Shown here: one piece after another, positions 17,187-25,338 of the stretch | Numbering within the stretch: position 1 is the stretch's first letter | How the letters are laid out: each line of letters opens with the position of its first letter | Origin: Staphylococcus durrellii | GTDB lineage: Bacteria; Bacillota; Bacilli; Staphylococcales; Staphylococcaceae | Direction: 5' to 3' | DNA: 64,000 nt | Assembly (NCBI RefSeq): GCF_015594545.1 | Contig: NZ_JADIIO010000001.1 | Span: 372,001-436,000 of the forward strand | Program-made: the position numbers and the translations under genes | The notes under the pieces: generated by a model | The model's input: the letters and a program-made list of their open reading frames with translations, nothing else | Told to the model about the DNA's origin: nothing | The model's database searches: none

Positions 17187-17206
17187 TAAAATATTGAAAA
17201 TAACCA

Positions 17207-17259
17207 TAACCCATTATAAAAAAACGCAATGATTATTACGTTTCTTTTATAATGGGTTA
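17207..17259. terminator. Strong hairpin terminator
   Basis: A perfect 15-bp inverted repeat (17207-17221 with 17245-17259, arm TAACCCATTATAAAA). The tail is weak (AATTTTG), and a smaller hairpin sits inside the loop. Confidence 0.65.
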
Positions 17260-17358
17260 AATTTTGTAGATTTTTGTATAAAAAATTTAATAACTATTTT
17301 TTTATAAATGATATGTGTTATATTATGTTTTATATTTTACCACGGAGGTACATATAAA

Positions 17359-18402
17359 ATGGAAAGAGTAAGTCCTAAACAATTTTTATATAATGTTTTA
17401 TCGGGGGTTGCAATTGCGATTGTTGCAGCTTTTGTACCTAATGCAATACTTGGAGAATTATTAAAATTTTTATCTTCTAAAAACGCAATATTTCAAACCC
17501 CTTTACAAATCGTATTAGCTATTCAATTTACTGTGCCATTATTAGTTGGAACATTAATAGCGATGCGTTTTAAACTTCAACCGTTAGCTACAGCTGTAGT
17601 AGCCAGTTCTGCTTTCGTAGGAAGTGGCATTGCCCAATTTAAAAATGGCGCCGTTGTGTTAGTTGGTGTAGGTGATTTAATTAATACAATGATCACAGCA
17701 GCTATTGCAGTATTATTTATTTTAATAATAGGGGATCGCTTTGGCAGCCTGGCACTCATATTTTTACCAACTACTGTAGGTTTTTCAGCAAGTCTGATTG
17801 GTGTAACAATTCTACCGTATATCAAAATGATTACTACAGGTATCGGGAAACTTGTTAATACATTTACTGAATTACAACCTGTATTAATGTCTATTTTAAT
17901 AGCTATTGTCTTTAGTTTTCTTATTATTTCTCCAATATCTACAGTAGCAACTTCATTAGCTATAGGAATAAGTGGTATAGCGGCAGGATCTGCGTCGTTA
18001 GGCATCGTAGCTTGTGAAGCAGCATTAGTATCAGGCACAATCAAAATTAATAAAGTAGGAGTGCCTTTAACTATATTTTTAGGTGGCGTAAAGATGATGA
18101 TACCTAATATGGTCCGTCACCCAGTAATTTTGCTACCAATATTTACGACGGCCATAATCACAGGTTTTGTCGGGGGATTATTAGAAATAAGTGGAACAAA
18201 AGAATCAGCAGGATTTGGTATTATTGGTTTAATAGGACCAATTAGTGCTTTTAAATTAATGGATGCTGATCCATTGATGCGTTTATTAATAGTGGTATTA
18301 ACATTTTTTGTTGTGCCATTTATTGTAGGTTTCGCAGTGAATACGATATATATGAAAGTGTTTAAATTATATAACAGGGAGATATTTAAGTTTTTAGCGT
18401 AA
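17359..18402 (+). CDS. PfoR-like membrane protein (PTS_EIIC_2 family)
   Basis: A 347-residue polytopic membrane protein with about nine or ten hydrophobic segments. It belongs to the family annotated PTS EIIC-like or PfoR (named from a Clostridium perfringens regulator of perfringolysin O). Supporting traits are the absence of IIA/IIB domains, the glycine-rich GIAAGSASLGIVACEAALVSG segment (about residues 208-228), and GFGIIGLIGPISAFKLM near residue 295. ATG at 17359 is chosen because GGAGGT lies nine bases upstream; an earlier ATG at 17308 lacks a site. No PTS partners are adjacent. Sugar transport by this family is unproven. Confidence 0.72.
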   Translation: MERVSPKQFLYNVLSGVAIAIVAAFVPNAILGELLKFLSSKNAIFQTPLQIVLAIQFTVPLLVGTLIAMRFKLQPLATAVVASSAFVGSGIAQFKNGAVVLVGVGDLINTMITAAIAVLFILIIGDRFGSLALIFLPTTVGFSASLIGVTILPYIKMITTGIGKLVNTFTELQPVLMSILIAIVFSFLIISPISTVATSLAIGISGIAAGSASLGIVACEAALVSGTIKINKVGVPLTIFLGGVKMMIPNMVRHPVILLPIFTTAIITGFVGGLLEISGTKESAGFGIIGLIGPISAFKLMDADPLMRLLIVVLTFFVVPFIVGFAVNTIYMKVFKLYNREIFKFLA

Positions 18403-18440
18403 TTTTTACTGTTATAAAATGAATAATAGATAATAAAAAA

Positions 18441-18475
18441 GGACGTTCTCTAAATTATTAGAGAACGTCCCTTAT
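18441..18475. terminator. Bidirectional terminator
   Basis: A perfect 12-bp stem (GGACGTTCTCTA at 18441-18452 with 18459-18470) with an A tract before and a T-rich tail after. It separates convergent genes. Confidence 0.8.
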
Positions 18476-18522
18476 TTATGTTGAAGTCTAAAATGAAAGT
18501 ATAAATGTTAATGTACTTAAAT

Positions 18523-18813
18523 TTAATTCATTCTTTCTAGCATGACTAATTTTAATGGTCTTATTAGATGATAGTTTGTACTTTTAGTGTCTTCTTTTAT
18601 TAATTCCTCTAACAACTCAATAAGTTCGATATCGCTTGTATGACTATACCAATCATATAATTGGTCGTCAGACAACTGGCTAAGTTTATATTTTTCAATG
18701 TCATAATAACGATCGGCGCCGAGTCCACCTTCGTCAATCATCGTAGAGATACGTTGTGACCGCGTTTCATAAAGTTTGTCAATTCTCAAACGTGCATCAT
18801 CATAAGTAGTCAT
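18523..18813 (-). CDS. Conserved-looking small hypothetical protein
   Basis: A 96-residue soluble, strongly charged and mostly helical protein. It has no signal peptide, membrane segment or cysteine. It reads YDDARLRIDKLYETRSQRIS at residues 4-23, then a leucine/glutamate-rich helix (IELIELLEELIKED, about 61-74). An AAAGGAGGA site precedes ATG, and codon use looks like that of neighbours, so it is very likely a real gene. I do not recognise the family. It is monocistronic and divergent from isaA across a long intergenic region. Confidence 0.65.
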   Translation of the reverse strand: MTTYDDARLRIDKLYETRSQRISTMIDEGGLGADRYYDIEKYKLSQLSDDQLYDWYSHTSDIELIELLEELIKEDTKSTNYHLIRPLKLVMLERMN

Positions 18814-19380
18814 AATAAAATCCTCCTTTCAAATGGTAACGTGGAGCCATTTCAAACTTTCTTAATTACGGAATACTTTTCGTTTGTACATACTGTAAAC
18901 CAATGTCTTCACTTATAGTGTATTATTACAAAATAAATTTCACAATATCTTTGCTCAATTTATAGAGATTTTTACTTTTTGAGGTGAAATCACCTTGTTT
19001 ATATTAAATAACTTAACTTCAACGCAACTTTTTATATTACAAGCATGTAATAAAATTATGTCATGTAATTTTTCTGATAATAACAATAATTCTATTGAGA
19101 ACTGCTGTAGAAGTTTGTAAAAAGGTAAATTGCTAATTATTAAGATGGGTTAAACCTACTAAGTTATATTACATGTTGTTACAAAAACCATTTTATGTCA
19201 TATAAATTACATGTTTTGTAATTATTTTGTTATTAATGTGTAATACAAATGCATATTTTTTGTGGTATATTATGTCTTGTCGAAAAAGCAACACATTATT
19301 TTTTTAAGTTAGCACATACGAAATTTATGAAATTAAAATATAGTTTTATCAAACAAAAATAATTGGAGGATTTTTTAATT
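18814..19380. other. Long intergenic region ahead of isaA
   Basis: 567 AT-rich bases between divergent genes. It holds a short perfect palindrome AGGTGAAATCACCT (18982-18995), the WalR-type half-sites at 19217-19244, and a -10-like TATATT at 19266-19271. The last gives a leader of about 100 bases for isaA. No open frame or clear RNA gene was found in the rest. Confidence 0.5.
19217..19244 (+). promoter_or_regulatory. Tandem WalR binding sites upstream of isaA
   Basis: Three half-sites on an 11-base period: TGTAAT (19217), TGTTAT (19228) and TGTAAT (19239), each pair separated by exactly five bases. The WalR consensus is TGTWAH-N5-TGTWAH, so this is two overlapping perfect boxes. It ends about 21 bases upstream of a TATATT -10, and no good -35 is seen, as expected for an activator-dependent promoter. 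WalKR activates isaA and other wall hydrolase genes in S. aureus. Confidence 0.7.
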
Positions 19381-20157
19381 ATGAAAAAGACAGTATTAGC
19401 TTCATCATTAGCAGTAGCTTTAGGAGTAACAGGATACGCAGTAAGCGGTGACCATAACCAAGCACACGCTTCAGAACAAAATGTTAATCAAGCTCATTTA
19501 GCTCAATTAGCATTAAACAACGCTTCAGAATTAAACGAGCATCCAGTACAAGCTGGTTCATATGACTATAGCTTCAACTACCCTGGTCATTCATTCCATT
19601 TCCAATCAAATGGTAGTTCATGGACTTGGTCAGTTAACGGACAATCTGATTCTAAACAAGCATCTTCAGCTTCATACAATAATAATAACTCAGCTCAAGT
19701 TGCTCAACCACAACAAACAACTTCTCAAAAATCAGAAGTTAAAACAGTAGCAGCACCTAAAGCTTCTACAAACCAAACACAAACTCAAACTACACAAGCA
19801 ACAAAAACAACAAACCAAGCACAAACTCAAACTGCACAACCAACAAAAACAACAAGCCAAAGTACTTCAAGCCAAAGCACTTCAAGCTCATCAGCTTCAA
19901 CTGGTGGATCAGTCAAAGCTCAATTCTTAGCTGCTGGTGGTACTGAAGAAATTTGGAACACAATCGTTTTACCTGAATCAGGAGGCAATCCTAACGCAGT
20001 TAACGAATTAGGTTACAGAGGTTTAGGTCAAACTAAAGAATCTTGGGGAACTGGTTCAGTTGCTGACCAAACTAAAGGTTTACTTAACTACGCTAAACAA
20101 CGTTATGGTTCAGTAGACTCAGCTTTATCTTTCCGTAACAGCAACAACTGGTGGTAA
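19381..20157 (+). CDS. isaA: Probable transglycosylase IsaA-like, secreted
   Basis: A 258-residue exported wall hydrolase. The signal peptide is residues 1-30 (ending AHA|S). An IsaA-like N-terminal region follows (SYDYSFNYPGHSFHFQSNGSSW), then a Thr/Gln/Ser-rich linker (about 100-176). The C-terminal lysozyme-like domain carries the catalytic glutamate E199 in LPESGGNPNAVN, then GLGQTKESWG and a terminal NNWW. The order and N-terminus are closer to IsaA than to SceD. It would cleave peptidoglycan glycan strands during growth. ATG at 19381 follows TTGGAGGA. Codon use is strongly biased (GCT, CAA, TCA), consistent with high expression. WalR sites lie upstream. Confidence 0.85.
   Translation: MKKTVLASSLAVALGVTGYAVSGDHNQAHASEQNVNQAHLAQLALNNASELNEHPVQAGSYDYSFNYPGHSFHFQSNGSSWTWSVNGQSDSKQASSASYNNNNSAQVAQPQQTTSQKSEVKTVAAPKASTNQTQTQTTQATKTTNQAQTQTAQPTKTTSQSTSSQSTSSSSASTGGSVKAQFLAAGGTEEIWNTIVLPESGGNPNAVNELGYRGLGQTKESWGTGSVADQTKGLLNYAKQRYGSVDSALSFRNSNNWW
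19771..19854 (+). repeat. Two 42-bp tandem repeats in the isaA linker
   Basis: Residues 131-144 (NQTQTQTTQATKTT) and 145-158 (NQAQTQTAQPTKTT) are two copies of a 14-residue unit. A short SQSTS duplication follows. The segment is a flexible linker and is likely to vary in copy number between strains. Confidence 0.75.
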
Positions 20158-20462
20158 GAATTACCTAATATAAATATTTTAGAGGCTAGGACATAGTTAG
20201 ATGTCTTAGCTTCTTTTTTATGTTGATAAATTGTGACTAAATCATTAATTATATAAATACATATGTAATATTAGTTGGGTTTTAGGAAGTGAAAAGATAT
20301 TAGTTTTAATAGAATGTTATATATTAAGTTGACACGCTTAACCTTTTTGTTAAACTTAATCTTAATTTGAAAGTATTAAGTAATTTAATGTAGATATATA
20401 ATAGAATTGGAATTAATTATTGGACGAATATTTGGCACGGCATAAAGAAAGGGGAATTTGTA
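20158..20462. other. Intergenic region between isaA and the aminotransferase
   Basis: 305 bases. It contains the isaA terminator (20181-20220) and a TTGACA at 20339-20344 with a weak -10 (TAAACT at 20361) that may drive the aminotransferase. Nothing else recognised. Confidence 0.45.
20181..20220 (+). terminator. Terminator of isaA
   Basis: AGGCTAGGACAT pairs with ATGTCTTAGCTT, followed by CTTTTTT. Confidence 0.8.
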
Positions 20463-21623
20463 ATGGTTATATCGGATAGACTAGCCCAAATAACAGAAAG
20501 TTATTTTGGTAAAACAATGGGGCGTAAAATTGAACATGGTCCGTTACCATTAATAAATATGGCTGTGGGTATACCTGATGGAGAAACACCTAAGGGTATT
20601 TTAGATCATTTTGCAAAAGCATTATACCATCCTAAAAATCAAAAATATGTAGCGTTTCATGGCAAAGATACCTTTAAACAAGCTATCGTCGATTTTTATC
20701 AACGACAATATAGTGTCGATTTAGATCCAGAAGAAGTGTGTATATTATATGGGACAAAAAATGGCTTGGTTGGTTTGCCTACATGCATTGTAAATCCAGG
20801 GGAAAATGTATTGCTACCTGATCCAGGTTATACTGACTATTTGGCAGGAGTACAATTGGCTGATGCCATACCTAAAACTTTACCGTTATCACCACCATAT
20901 TATTTACCGGATTGGTCACAAATCGCTAATGATGTTTTAATAAACACTAAATTAGTTTATTTAACTTACCCCAATAACCCGACTGGCTCGGTTGCCACAC
21001 AAAAAGTTTTTGATGATGCAATTAATCAATTTAAAGGCACTAAAACAAAAATAGTCCATGACTTTGCGTACAGTGCTTTTGGTTTTGACGCTAAAAATCC
21101 AAGTATACTACAAACTGAAGGCGCTAAAGATTTAGCAGTTGAAGTATTTTCGCTGTCCAAAGCGTATAATATGTCTGGTTTTAGAGTGGGTTTTGCAGTA
21201 GGGAATAAAGATATTATAGCAGCCTTAAAAAAATATCAATCTCATACACATGCAGGTATGTTTGGTGCTTTGCAAGATGCCGCAACATATGCACTTAATA
21301 ATTATGACGATTTTTTAGAGGAACAAAATGGTAAATTTAAACAAAGGCGAGATTATGTTCAGTCCCAATTAGACGAGGTAGATATCCCTTATGAACCTAT
21401 GTCTGGTGGTATATTTTTATGGCTTAAAACACCACCAGCATATGACGGAGAACAATTTGTGGAATATCTATTACAACAGCAATCTATTCTTGTAGCGCCA
21501 GGTAGCCCATTTGGTCAAAATGCCAAGCATTATGTGCGTATGTCATTAGCATTGGACGATAATCAAATGAAAGAGGCAATTGATAGGATAAAATCACTAA
21601 TAAAGTTATACCATCATAAATAA
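20463..21623 (+). CDS. Class I/II PLP aminotransferase
   Basis: A 386-residue fold-type I aminotransferase. Visible motifs are YPNNPTGSVA, the PLP aspartate/tyrosine region VHDFAYSAFGF, the schiff-base lysine in FSLSKAYNMSGFRVGF, and the arginine in HYVRMSLAL that grips the substrate carboxylate. The overall pattern resembles LL-diaminopimelate/aspartate-type aminotransferases (DPGYTDY, MSGFRVG). The substrate cannot be fixed. It is a monocistronic cytosolic enzyme with AAAGGGG before ATG and a terminator shared with the cop genes. Confidence 0.82.
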   Translation: MVISDRLAQITESYFGKTMGRKIEHGPLPLINMAVGIPDGETPKGILDHFAKALYHPKNQKYVAFHGKDTFKQAIVDFYQRQYSVDLDPEEVCILYGTKNGLVGLPTCIVNPGENVLLPDPGYTDYLAGVQLADAIPKTLPLSPPYYLPDWSQIANDVLINTKLVYLTYPNNPTGSVATQKVFDDAINQFKGTKTKIVHDFAYSAFGFDAKNPSILQTEGAKDLAVEVFSLSKAYNMSGFRVGFAVGNKDIIAALKKYQSHTHAGMFGALQDAATYALNNYDDFLEEQNGKFKQRRDYVQSQLDEVDIPYEPMSGGIFLWLKTPPAYDGEQFVEYLLQQQSILVAPGSPFGQNAKHYVRMSLALDDNQMKEAIDRIKSLIKLYHHK

Positions 21624-21630
21624 TTAATAA

Positions 21631-21668
21631 AAAGCACGTTCCAATGTAATAGAAGGAACGTGCTTTTT
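21631..21668. terminator. Bidirectional terminator
   Basis: A perfect 12-bp stem, AAAGCACGTTCC (21631-21642) with GGAACGTGCTTT (21655-21666), with A/T flanks. It serves the aminotransferase (plus) and copZ (minus). Confidence 0.85.
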
Positions 21669-21687
21669 ATTATTAAATTATACTATT

Positions 21688-21894
21688 TTACTTAACGTCA
21701 TATCCTTGATCTTCTATAGCTTCTGTCATTGCTGCAGCATCAACTTTTGTATCGTCGTAGTTTACGTCTACAGTGCCTGCTTCTAAATTAACGTCAGCTT
21801 GTGATACGCCATCTAAACTATTTAATGAGTCAGATACAGCATTTCTGCAATGTTCACAGCTCATACCTTCTACTTGAATTGTTTTAGTTGCCAT
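21688..21894 (-). CDS. copZ: Copper chaperone CopZ
   Basis: A 68-residue heavy-metal-associated domain protein. The copper-binding motif is GMSCEHC near the N-terminus. It carries Cu(I) in the cytosol and hands it to CopA. The start is at 21894 (MATKTIQVEGMSC) because GGGAGGTGA precedes it with proper spacing. It lies 27 bases downstream of copA on the same strand and is co-transcribed with it. Function is secure from motif and operon. Confidence 0.95.
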   Translation of the reverse strand: MATKTIQVEGMSCEHCRNAVSDSLNSLDGVSQADVNLEAGTVDVNYDDTKVDAAAMTEAIEDQGYDVK

Positions 21895-21921
21895 ATAAAT
21901 CACCTCCCTTAAAGTATAGGA

Positions 21922-24297
21922 TTATAATTTCACTTTTTTCAATCTTAAAGCATTGATAACAACACTGACAGAGCTTAGCGCCATTGCAGCGCCTGCTACC
22001 CAAGGTGCGAGTAATCCTAATGCTGCAATTGGAATACCTGCAACGTTATAACCAAACGCCCAGAATAGGTTTTGTCGGATGTTTCGAATGGTATATTTGC
22101 TAACTTTGAGTGCTTTGGGTATAAGCAGTAAATCGCCACCTAAGATAGTAATGTCTGCTGCTTCTATAGCAACTTCTGTCCCTGTTCCTATAGCAATGCC
22201 GGTCTGTGCTTGGACTAGCGCAGGCGCATCGTTTATACCGTCGCCAACCATTGCTACGGTTTGTTGTTGATTTTGCAATTGTTTAATTTCGTTAGCTTTC
22301 TGTTCTGGTAACACGCCCGCAATAACACGATCAATGCCTGCTTGTTTAGCAATTGCCTTAGCCGTAAGTTCATTGTCACCTGTTAACATGATTGCTTCGA
22401 TATTTAAAGCATGTAATTGTTCAATAGCTTGTTTGGCATTTGATTTTAAGGTATCTGCTACTGCAATTACACCAGTTAACGTGCCTGAAACTGCGATATA
22501 CATAGCTGTTTTACCTTCATTTTCATATGGAGATAAATCCCCATGCAGGCTTACTTGATGTTGGTCCATTAATTTAGAGTTACCTATTAATACCTCTTTA
22601 TTATCAACCGTCGCCTGAATACCTTGACCAGGTATCGTTTCAAAGATTGAAGCTTCTATTAAGGATACTTTTTTTTGCGCCGCATAGTTTACAATTGCTT
22701 CGGCTAATGGGTGTTCAGAATAATATTCAGCGCTTGCAACAAGTTGTAATGTAGCTAAATCACTAGTGAAATCTGTTACTTCAGGTTTTCCGTTAGTCAA
22801 AGTACCTGTTTTATCAAAGACGATTGTATTTACTTTGTGGGCTTGTTCTATATGTTCTCCGCCCTTGAATAAAATACCACTTTGAGCGGCTTTGCCTGTG
22901 CCTACCATAATGGAGGTCGGAGTCGCTAAACCTAATGCGCAAGGACAAGCAATAACTAGGACTGATATCGAAGCAATTAATGCAGACTCGAATGGATCGG
23001 TATTAACAAATATAATCCATATTAAAAACGTAATGGCAGCTAACCCTACTACAATGGGGACAAAATAACTTGAAATAACGTCCGCCAAACGTTGAATAGG
23101 GGCTTTAGACCCTTGTGCGGCTTCGACTGACTCAATAATTGAAGCAAGAGCAGTATCTTCACCAATTTGTGTAGCTTTCATTGTTATTGCACCATTTTTA
23201 TTTAATGTTGAACCGATAACTTGTGAATTTATTGTTTTTTCGATTGGCAAAGATTCACCGGTAAGCATTGACTCATCTACGGCTGTTTGGCCTTTGATAA
23301 TAGTACCGTCTACTGGTATTTTTTCACCTGGTTTAACTTCTATAATATCGCCCACGACAATCTCACTTACGGGTAACATGTGTATGTCATTATTTCTAAT
23401 TACTCGTGCTTCTTTACTTTGCAAATTCATTAATTTACTTAAAGATTGAGTAGTATGGGATTTTGCACGTGCTTCTAAATATTTACCAAAAAGTATAAGT
23501 GTAATTAAAATAGCACTTGTTTCAAAATAAAGGTGAGGTTCAATGTTAGGATTAATAATCCATTTTATAGATTCATATATACTATAACAATAAGCGGCGC
23601 TAGTACCTAATGCTACAAGTACGTCCATATTGGCAGAACCACTCCGTAAACTTTTGTAAGCGCCAGTATAGAATTGCCAACCTATACCAAATTGCACAAC
23701 AGTTGCTAAGACAAATTGGAAGTAAGGGTTCATAAATATATGTGGTAACGACAAGCCAAACAAATGAACTAACATCGTCATCAATAACGGTATTGATAAT
23801 ACAATTGAAATAATTAGCTTAATTAGTTTATAACGTAATTCTTTGGCTTTTTGAGATGTTTTGTCTATAGAGCTAGATTTTAATTGAGCATCATAACCTA
23901 ATTGTTGAATACGTTTAATTAAATCATTTGAAGATATTACTTCAGGGTTAAAAGAAACGTTGCCAAGCTCAGTAGTTAAATTTACAGTAGCTTGCTGTAC
24001 ACCATGTGTGCGATTTAGCACTTTTTCAATACGCGTAGAACAAGCAGCACATGTCATACCAAAAATATTTAATTCGACAGTATCTGTGACTACATCATAA
24101 CCTGTATGTTGAATTGTTTGTGTAATATCTTCTAATGTAGTTTGTTGATTGTTATATTCAATGGTAGCTTTTTCGGTAGATGGGTTTACCGTAGCAGTAA
24201 CTTGATCTAACTTATTCAAATTCTTTTCGATACGGTTAGCACAAGCGGCGCACGTCATACCTGTTATGGCTATAGTGTCCTTTTTTTTATTGGTCAT
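21922..24297 (-). CDS. copA: Copper-exporting P1B-type ATPase CopA
   Basis: A 791-residue P-type ATPase that exports Cu(I). It has two N-terminal heavy-metal domains, each with GMTCAAC (near residues 13 and 81), and about eight membrane segments. The [10 protein letters not shown] ion motif, the TGES actuator motif, the phosphorylation site DKTGTLTNG and the hinge [10 protein letters not shown] are all intact. ATG at 24297 follows AGGGAGGTG. It is the first gene of the copA-copZ operon. A promoter and CsoR-type operator lie at 24340-24368. No csoR gene is adjacent, as in staphylococci where it is located elsewhere. No csoZ or mco genes were seen. Confidence 0.96.
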   Translation of the reverse strand: MTNKKKDTIAITGMTCAACANRIEKNLNKLDQVTATVNPSTEKATIEYNNQQTTLEDITQTIQHTGYDVVTDTVELNIFGMTCAACSTRIEKVLNRTHGVQQATVNLTTELGNVSFNPEVISSNDLIKRIQQLGYDAQLKSSSIDKTSQKAKELRYKLIKLIISIVLSIPLLMTMLVHLFGLSLPHIFMNPYFQFVLATVVQFGIGWQFYTGAYKSLRSGSANMDVLVALGTSAAYCYSIYESIKWIINPNIEPHLYFETSAILITLILFGKYLEARAKSHTTQSLSKLMNLQSKEARVIRNNDIHMLPVSEIVVGDIIEVKPGEKIPVDGTIIKGQTAVDESMLTGESLPIEKTINSQVIGSTLNKNGAITMKATQIGEDTALASIIESVEAAQGSKAPIQRLADVISSYFVPIVVGLAAITFLIWIIFVNTDPFESALIASISVLVIACPCALGLATPTSIMVGTGKAAQSGILFKGGEHIEQAHKVNTIVFDKTGTLTNGKPEVTDFTSDLATLQLVASAEYYSEHPLAEAIVNYAAQKKVSLIEASIFETIPGQGIQATVDNKEVLIGNSKLMDQHQVSLHGDLSPYENEGKTAMYIAVSGTLTGVIAVADTLKSNAKQAIEQLHALNIEAIMLTGDNELTAKAIAKQAGIDRVIAGVLPEQKANEIKQLQNQQQTVAMVGDGINDAPALVQAQTGIAIGTGTEVAIEAADITILGGDLLLIPKALKVSKYTIRNIRQNLFWAFGYNVAGIPIAALGLLAPWVAGAAMALSSVSVVINALRLKKVKL

Positions 24298-24339
24298 CAA
24301 CTTACACCTCCCTGTTTGTTTATCAATTATCTTAATTTC

Positions 24340-24368
24340 AATATACCCCTATCAGGTATAAAAGTCAA
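24340..24368 (-). promoter_or_regulatory. copA promoter
   Basis: Read on the minus strand: TTGACT (-35, 24368-24363), a 17-base spacer and TATATT (-10, 24345-24340). The spacer is occupied by the inverted repeat at 24342-24360. Confidence 0.7.
24342..24360. promoter_or_regulatory. CsoR-type copper operator in the copA promoter
   Basis: TATACCCCTATCAGGTATA has outer arms TATACC/GGTATA around a GC-rich core, resembling CsoR operators described for staphylococcal copA. It lies between the -35 and -10, so repressor binding would block polymerase and copper would release it. Confidence 0.65.
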
Positions 24369-24576
24369 CGTTCGTGCTTTGAAATTTTATTACGTTAAGA
24401 AGTGAAAATGATAAGATAAAAACAATATATAAATAAATTGAATTACTTTAAGTGGTGTAATTATTGATGTGACAGTTTTGTCATTTTTGTAGTTTGATTT
24501 GTTAGGTGAAACAAACGAAAAAGTAGTAAATCTTTTTTACAATATGGTTAATAATTAGATAAAAGGAGTGTGTGTA

Positions 24577-25338
24577 ATGTCTATATTAAAAGCAAATAGT
24601 TTAACTAAAACATATGGAAATAGACATCAGCGTCAAGAAGTATTGAAAGGATTAGACTTCAGTATTGAAGAAGGAGAGTTCGTTTCTATAATGGGGCCTT
24701 CGGGTTCAGGGAAAACGACGTTGCTCAATGTGTTAAGTTCTATAGATTATATTACGAGCGGTATTGTAGAAATTAAAGGGCAACAAATAAATAAAATGAC
24801 TAATAAAAAATTAGCTGATTTCAGAAAAAAAGAAATGGGCTTTATCTTTCAAGACTATAGTGTACTTAATACATTGACGGTAAAGGAAAACATTATGTTA
24901 CCTCTGTCTATCCAAAATTTATCGAAATCTACGATGATGAAAAATTATCAAGAAGTGACACAAACTTTAGGTATAGATCAAATTGATCATAAGTATCCAA
25001 ATGAAATATCTGGTGGGCAACAACAACGTACAGCGGCGGCTCGTGCTTTTGTGCATAAGCCATCAATTATTTTTGCTGATGAACCAACAGGAGCATTAGA
25101 TTCAAAAAGCGCTCAAGATTTATTGTATAGATTGGAAGAAATGAATAATCAATTAAATGCTACTATTGTTATGGTCACCCATGATCCTGTAGCTGCTAGT
25201 TACTCAAACAGAGTTATCATGTTAAAAGATGGCAGTATTAATTCAGAAATATACCAAGGCGACGATACAAATAATGAATTTTACAGAAACATTATTCATA
25301 TGCAAACTGCCTTAGGTGGTGTAACGAATGATATTTAA
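24577..25338 (+). CDS. BceA/VraD-type ABC transporter ATP-binding protein
   Basis: A 253-residue ATPase of the MacB/BceA class. Motifs are Walker A GPSGSGKTT, Q-loop FQDYSVLN, signature ISGGQQQR, Walker B IIFADEPTGALD and the H-loop MVTHDP. ATG at 24577 follows AAAAGGAGTG. The next gene is a ten-segment FtsX-type permease overlapping by 11 bases, so this is a BceAB-type detoxification module for bacitracin, nisin or cationic peptides. Its length equals that of VraF and is one more than VraD, so VraDE-like and VraFG-like cannot be separated by length. No BceRS/GraRS-type two-component system or VraH-like peptide is adjacent. Confidence 0.87.
   Translation: MSILKANSLTKTYGNRHQRQEVLKGLDFSIEEGEFVSIMGPSGSGKTTLLNVLSSIDYITSGIVEIKGQQINKMTNKKLADFRKKEMGFIFQDYSVLNTLTVKENIMLPLSIQNLSKSTMMKNYQEVTQTLGIDQIDHKYPNEISGGQQQRTAAARAFVHKPSIIFADEPTGALDSKSAQDLLYRLEEMNNQLNATIVMVTHDPVAASYSNRVIMLKDGSINSEIYQGDDTNNEFYRNIIHMQTALGGVTNDI

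Noticed and set aside
17577..18044. A 155-codon antisense open frame inside the PfoR-like gene
   Set aside because: It is a low-complexity mirror of membrane-segment codons, without a start site or family pattern.
19060..19080. A CodY box in the isaA upstream region
   Set aside because: It matches 12 of 15 positions but lies 300 bases from the gene in very AT-rich DNA. A chance match is likely.
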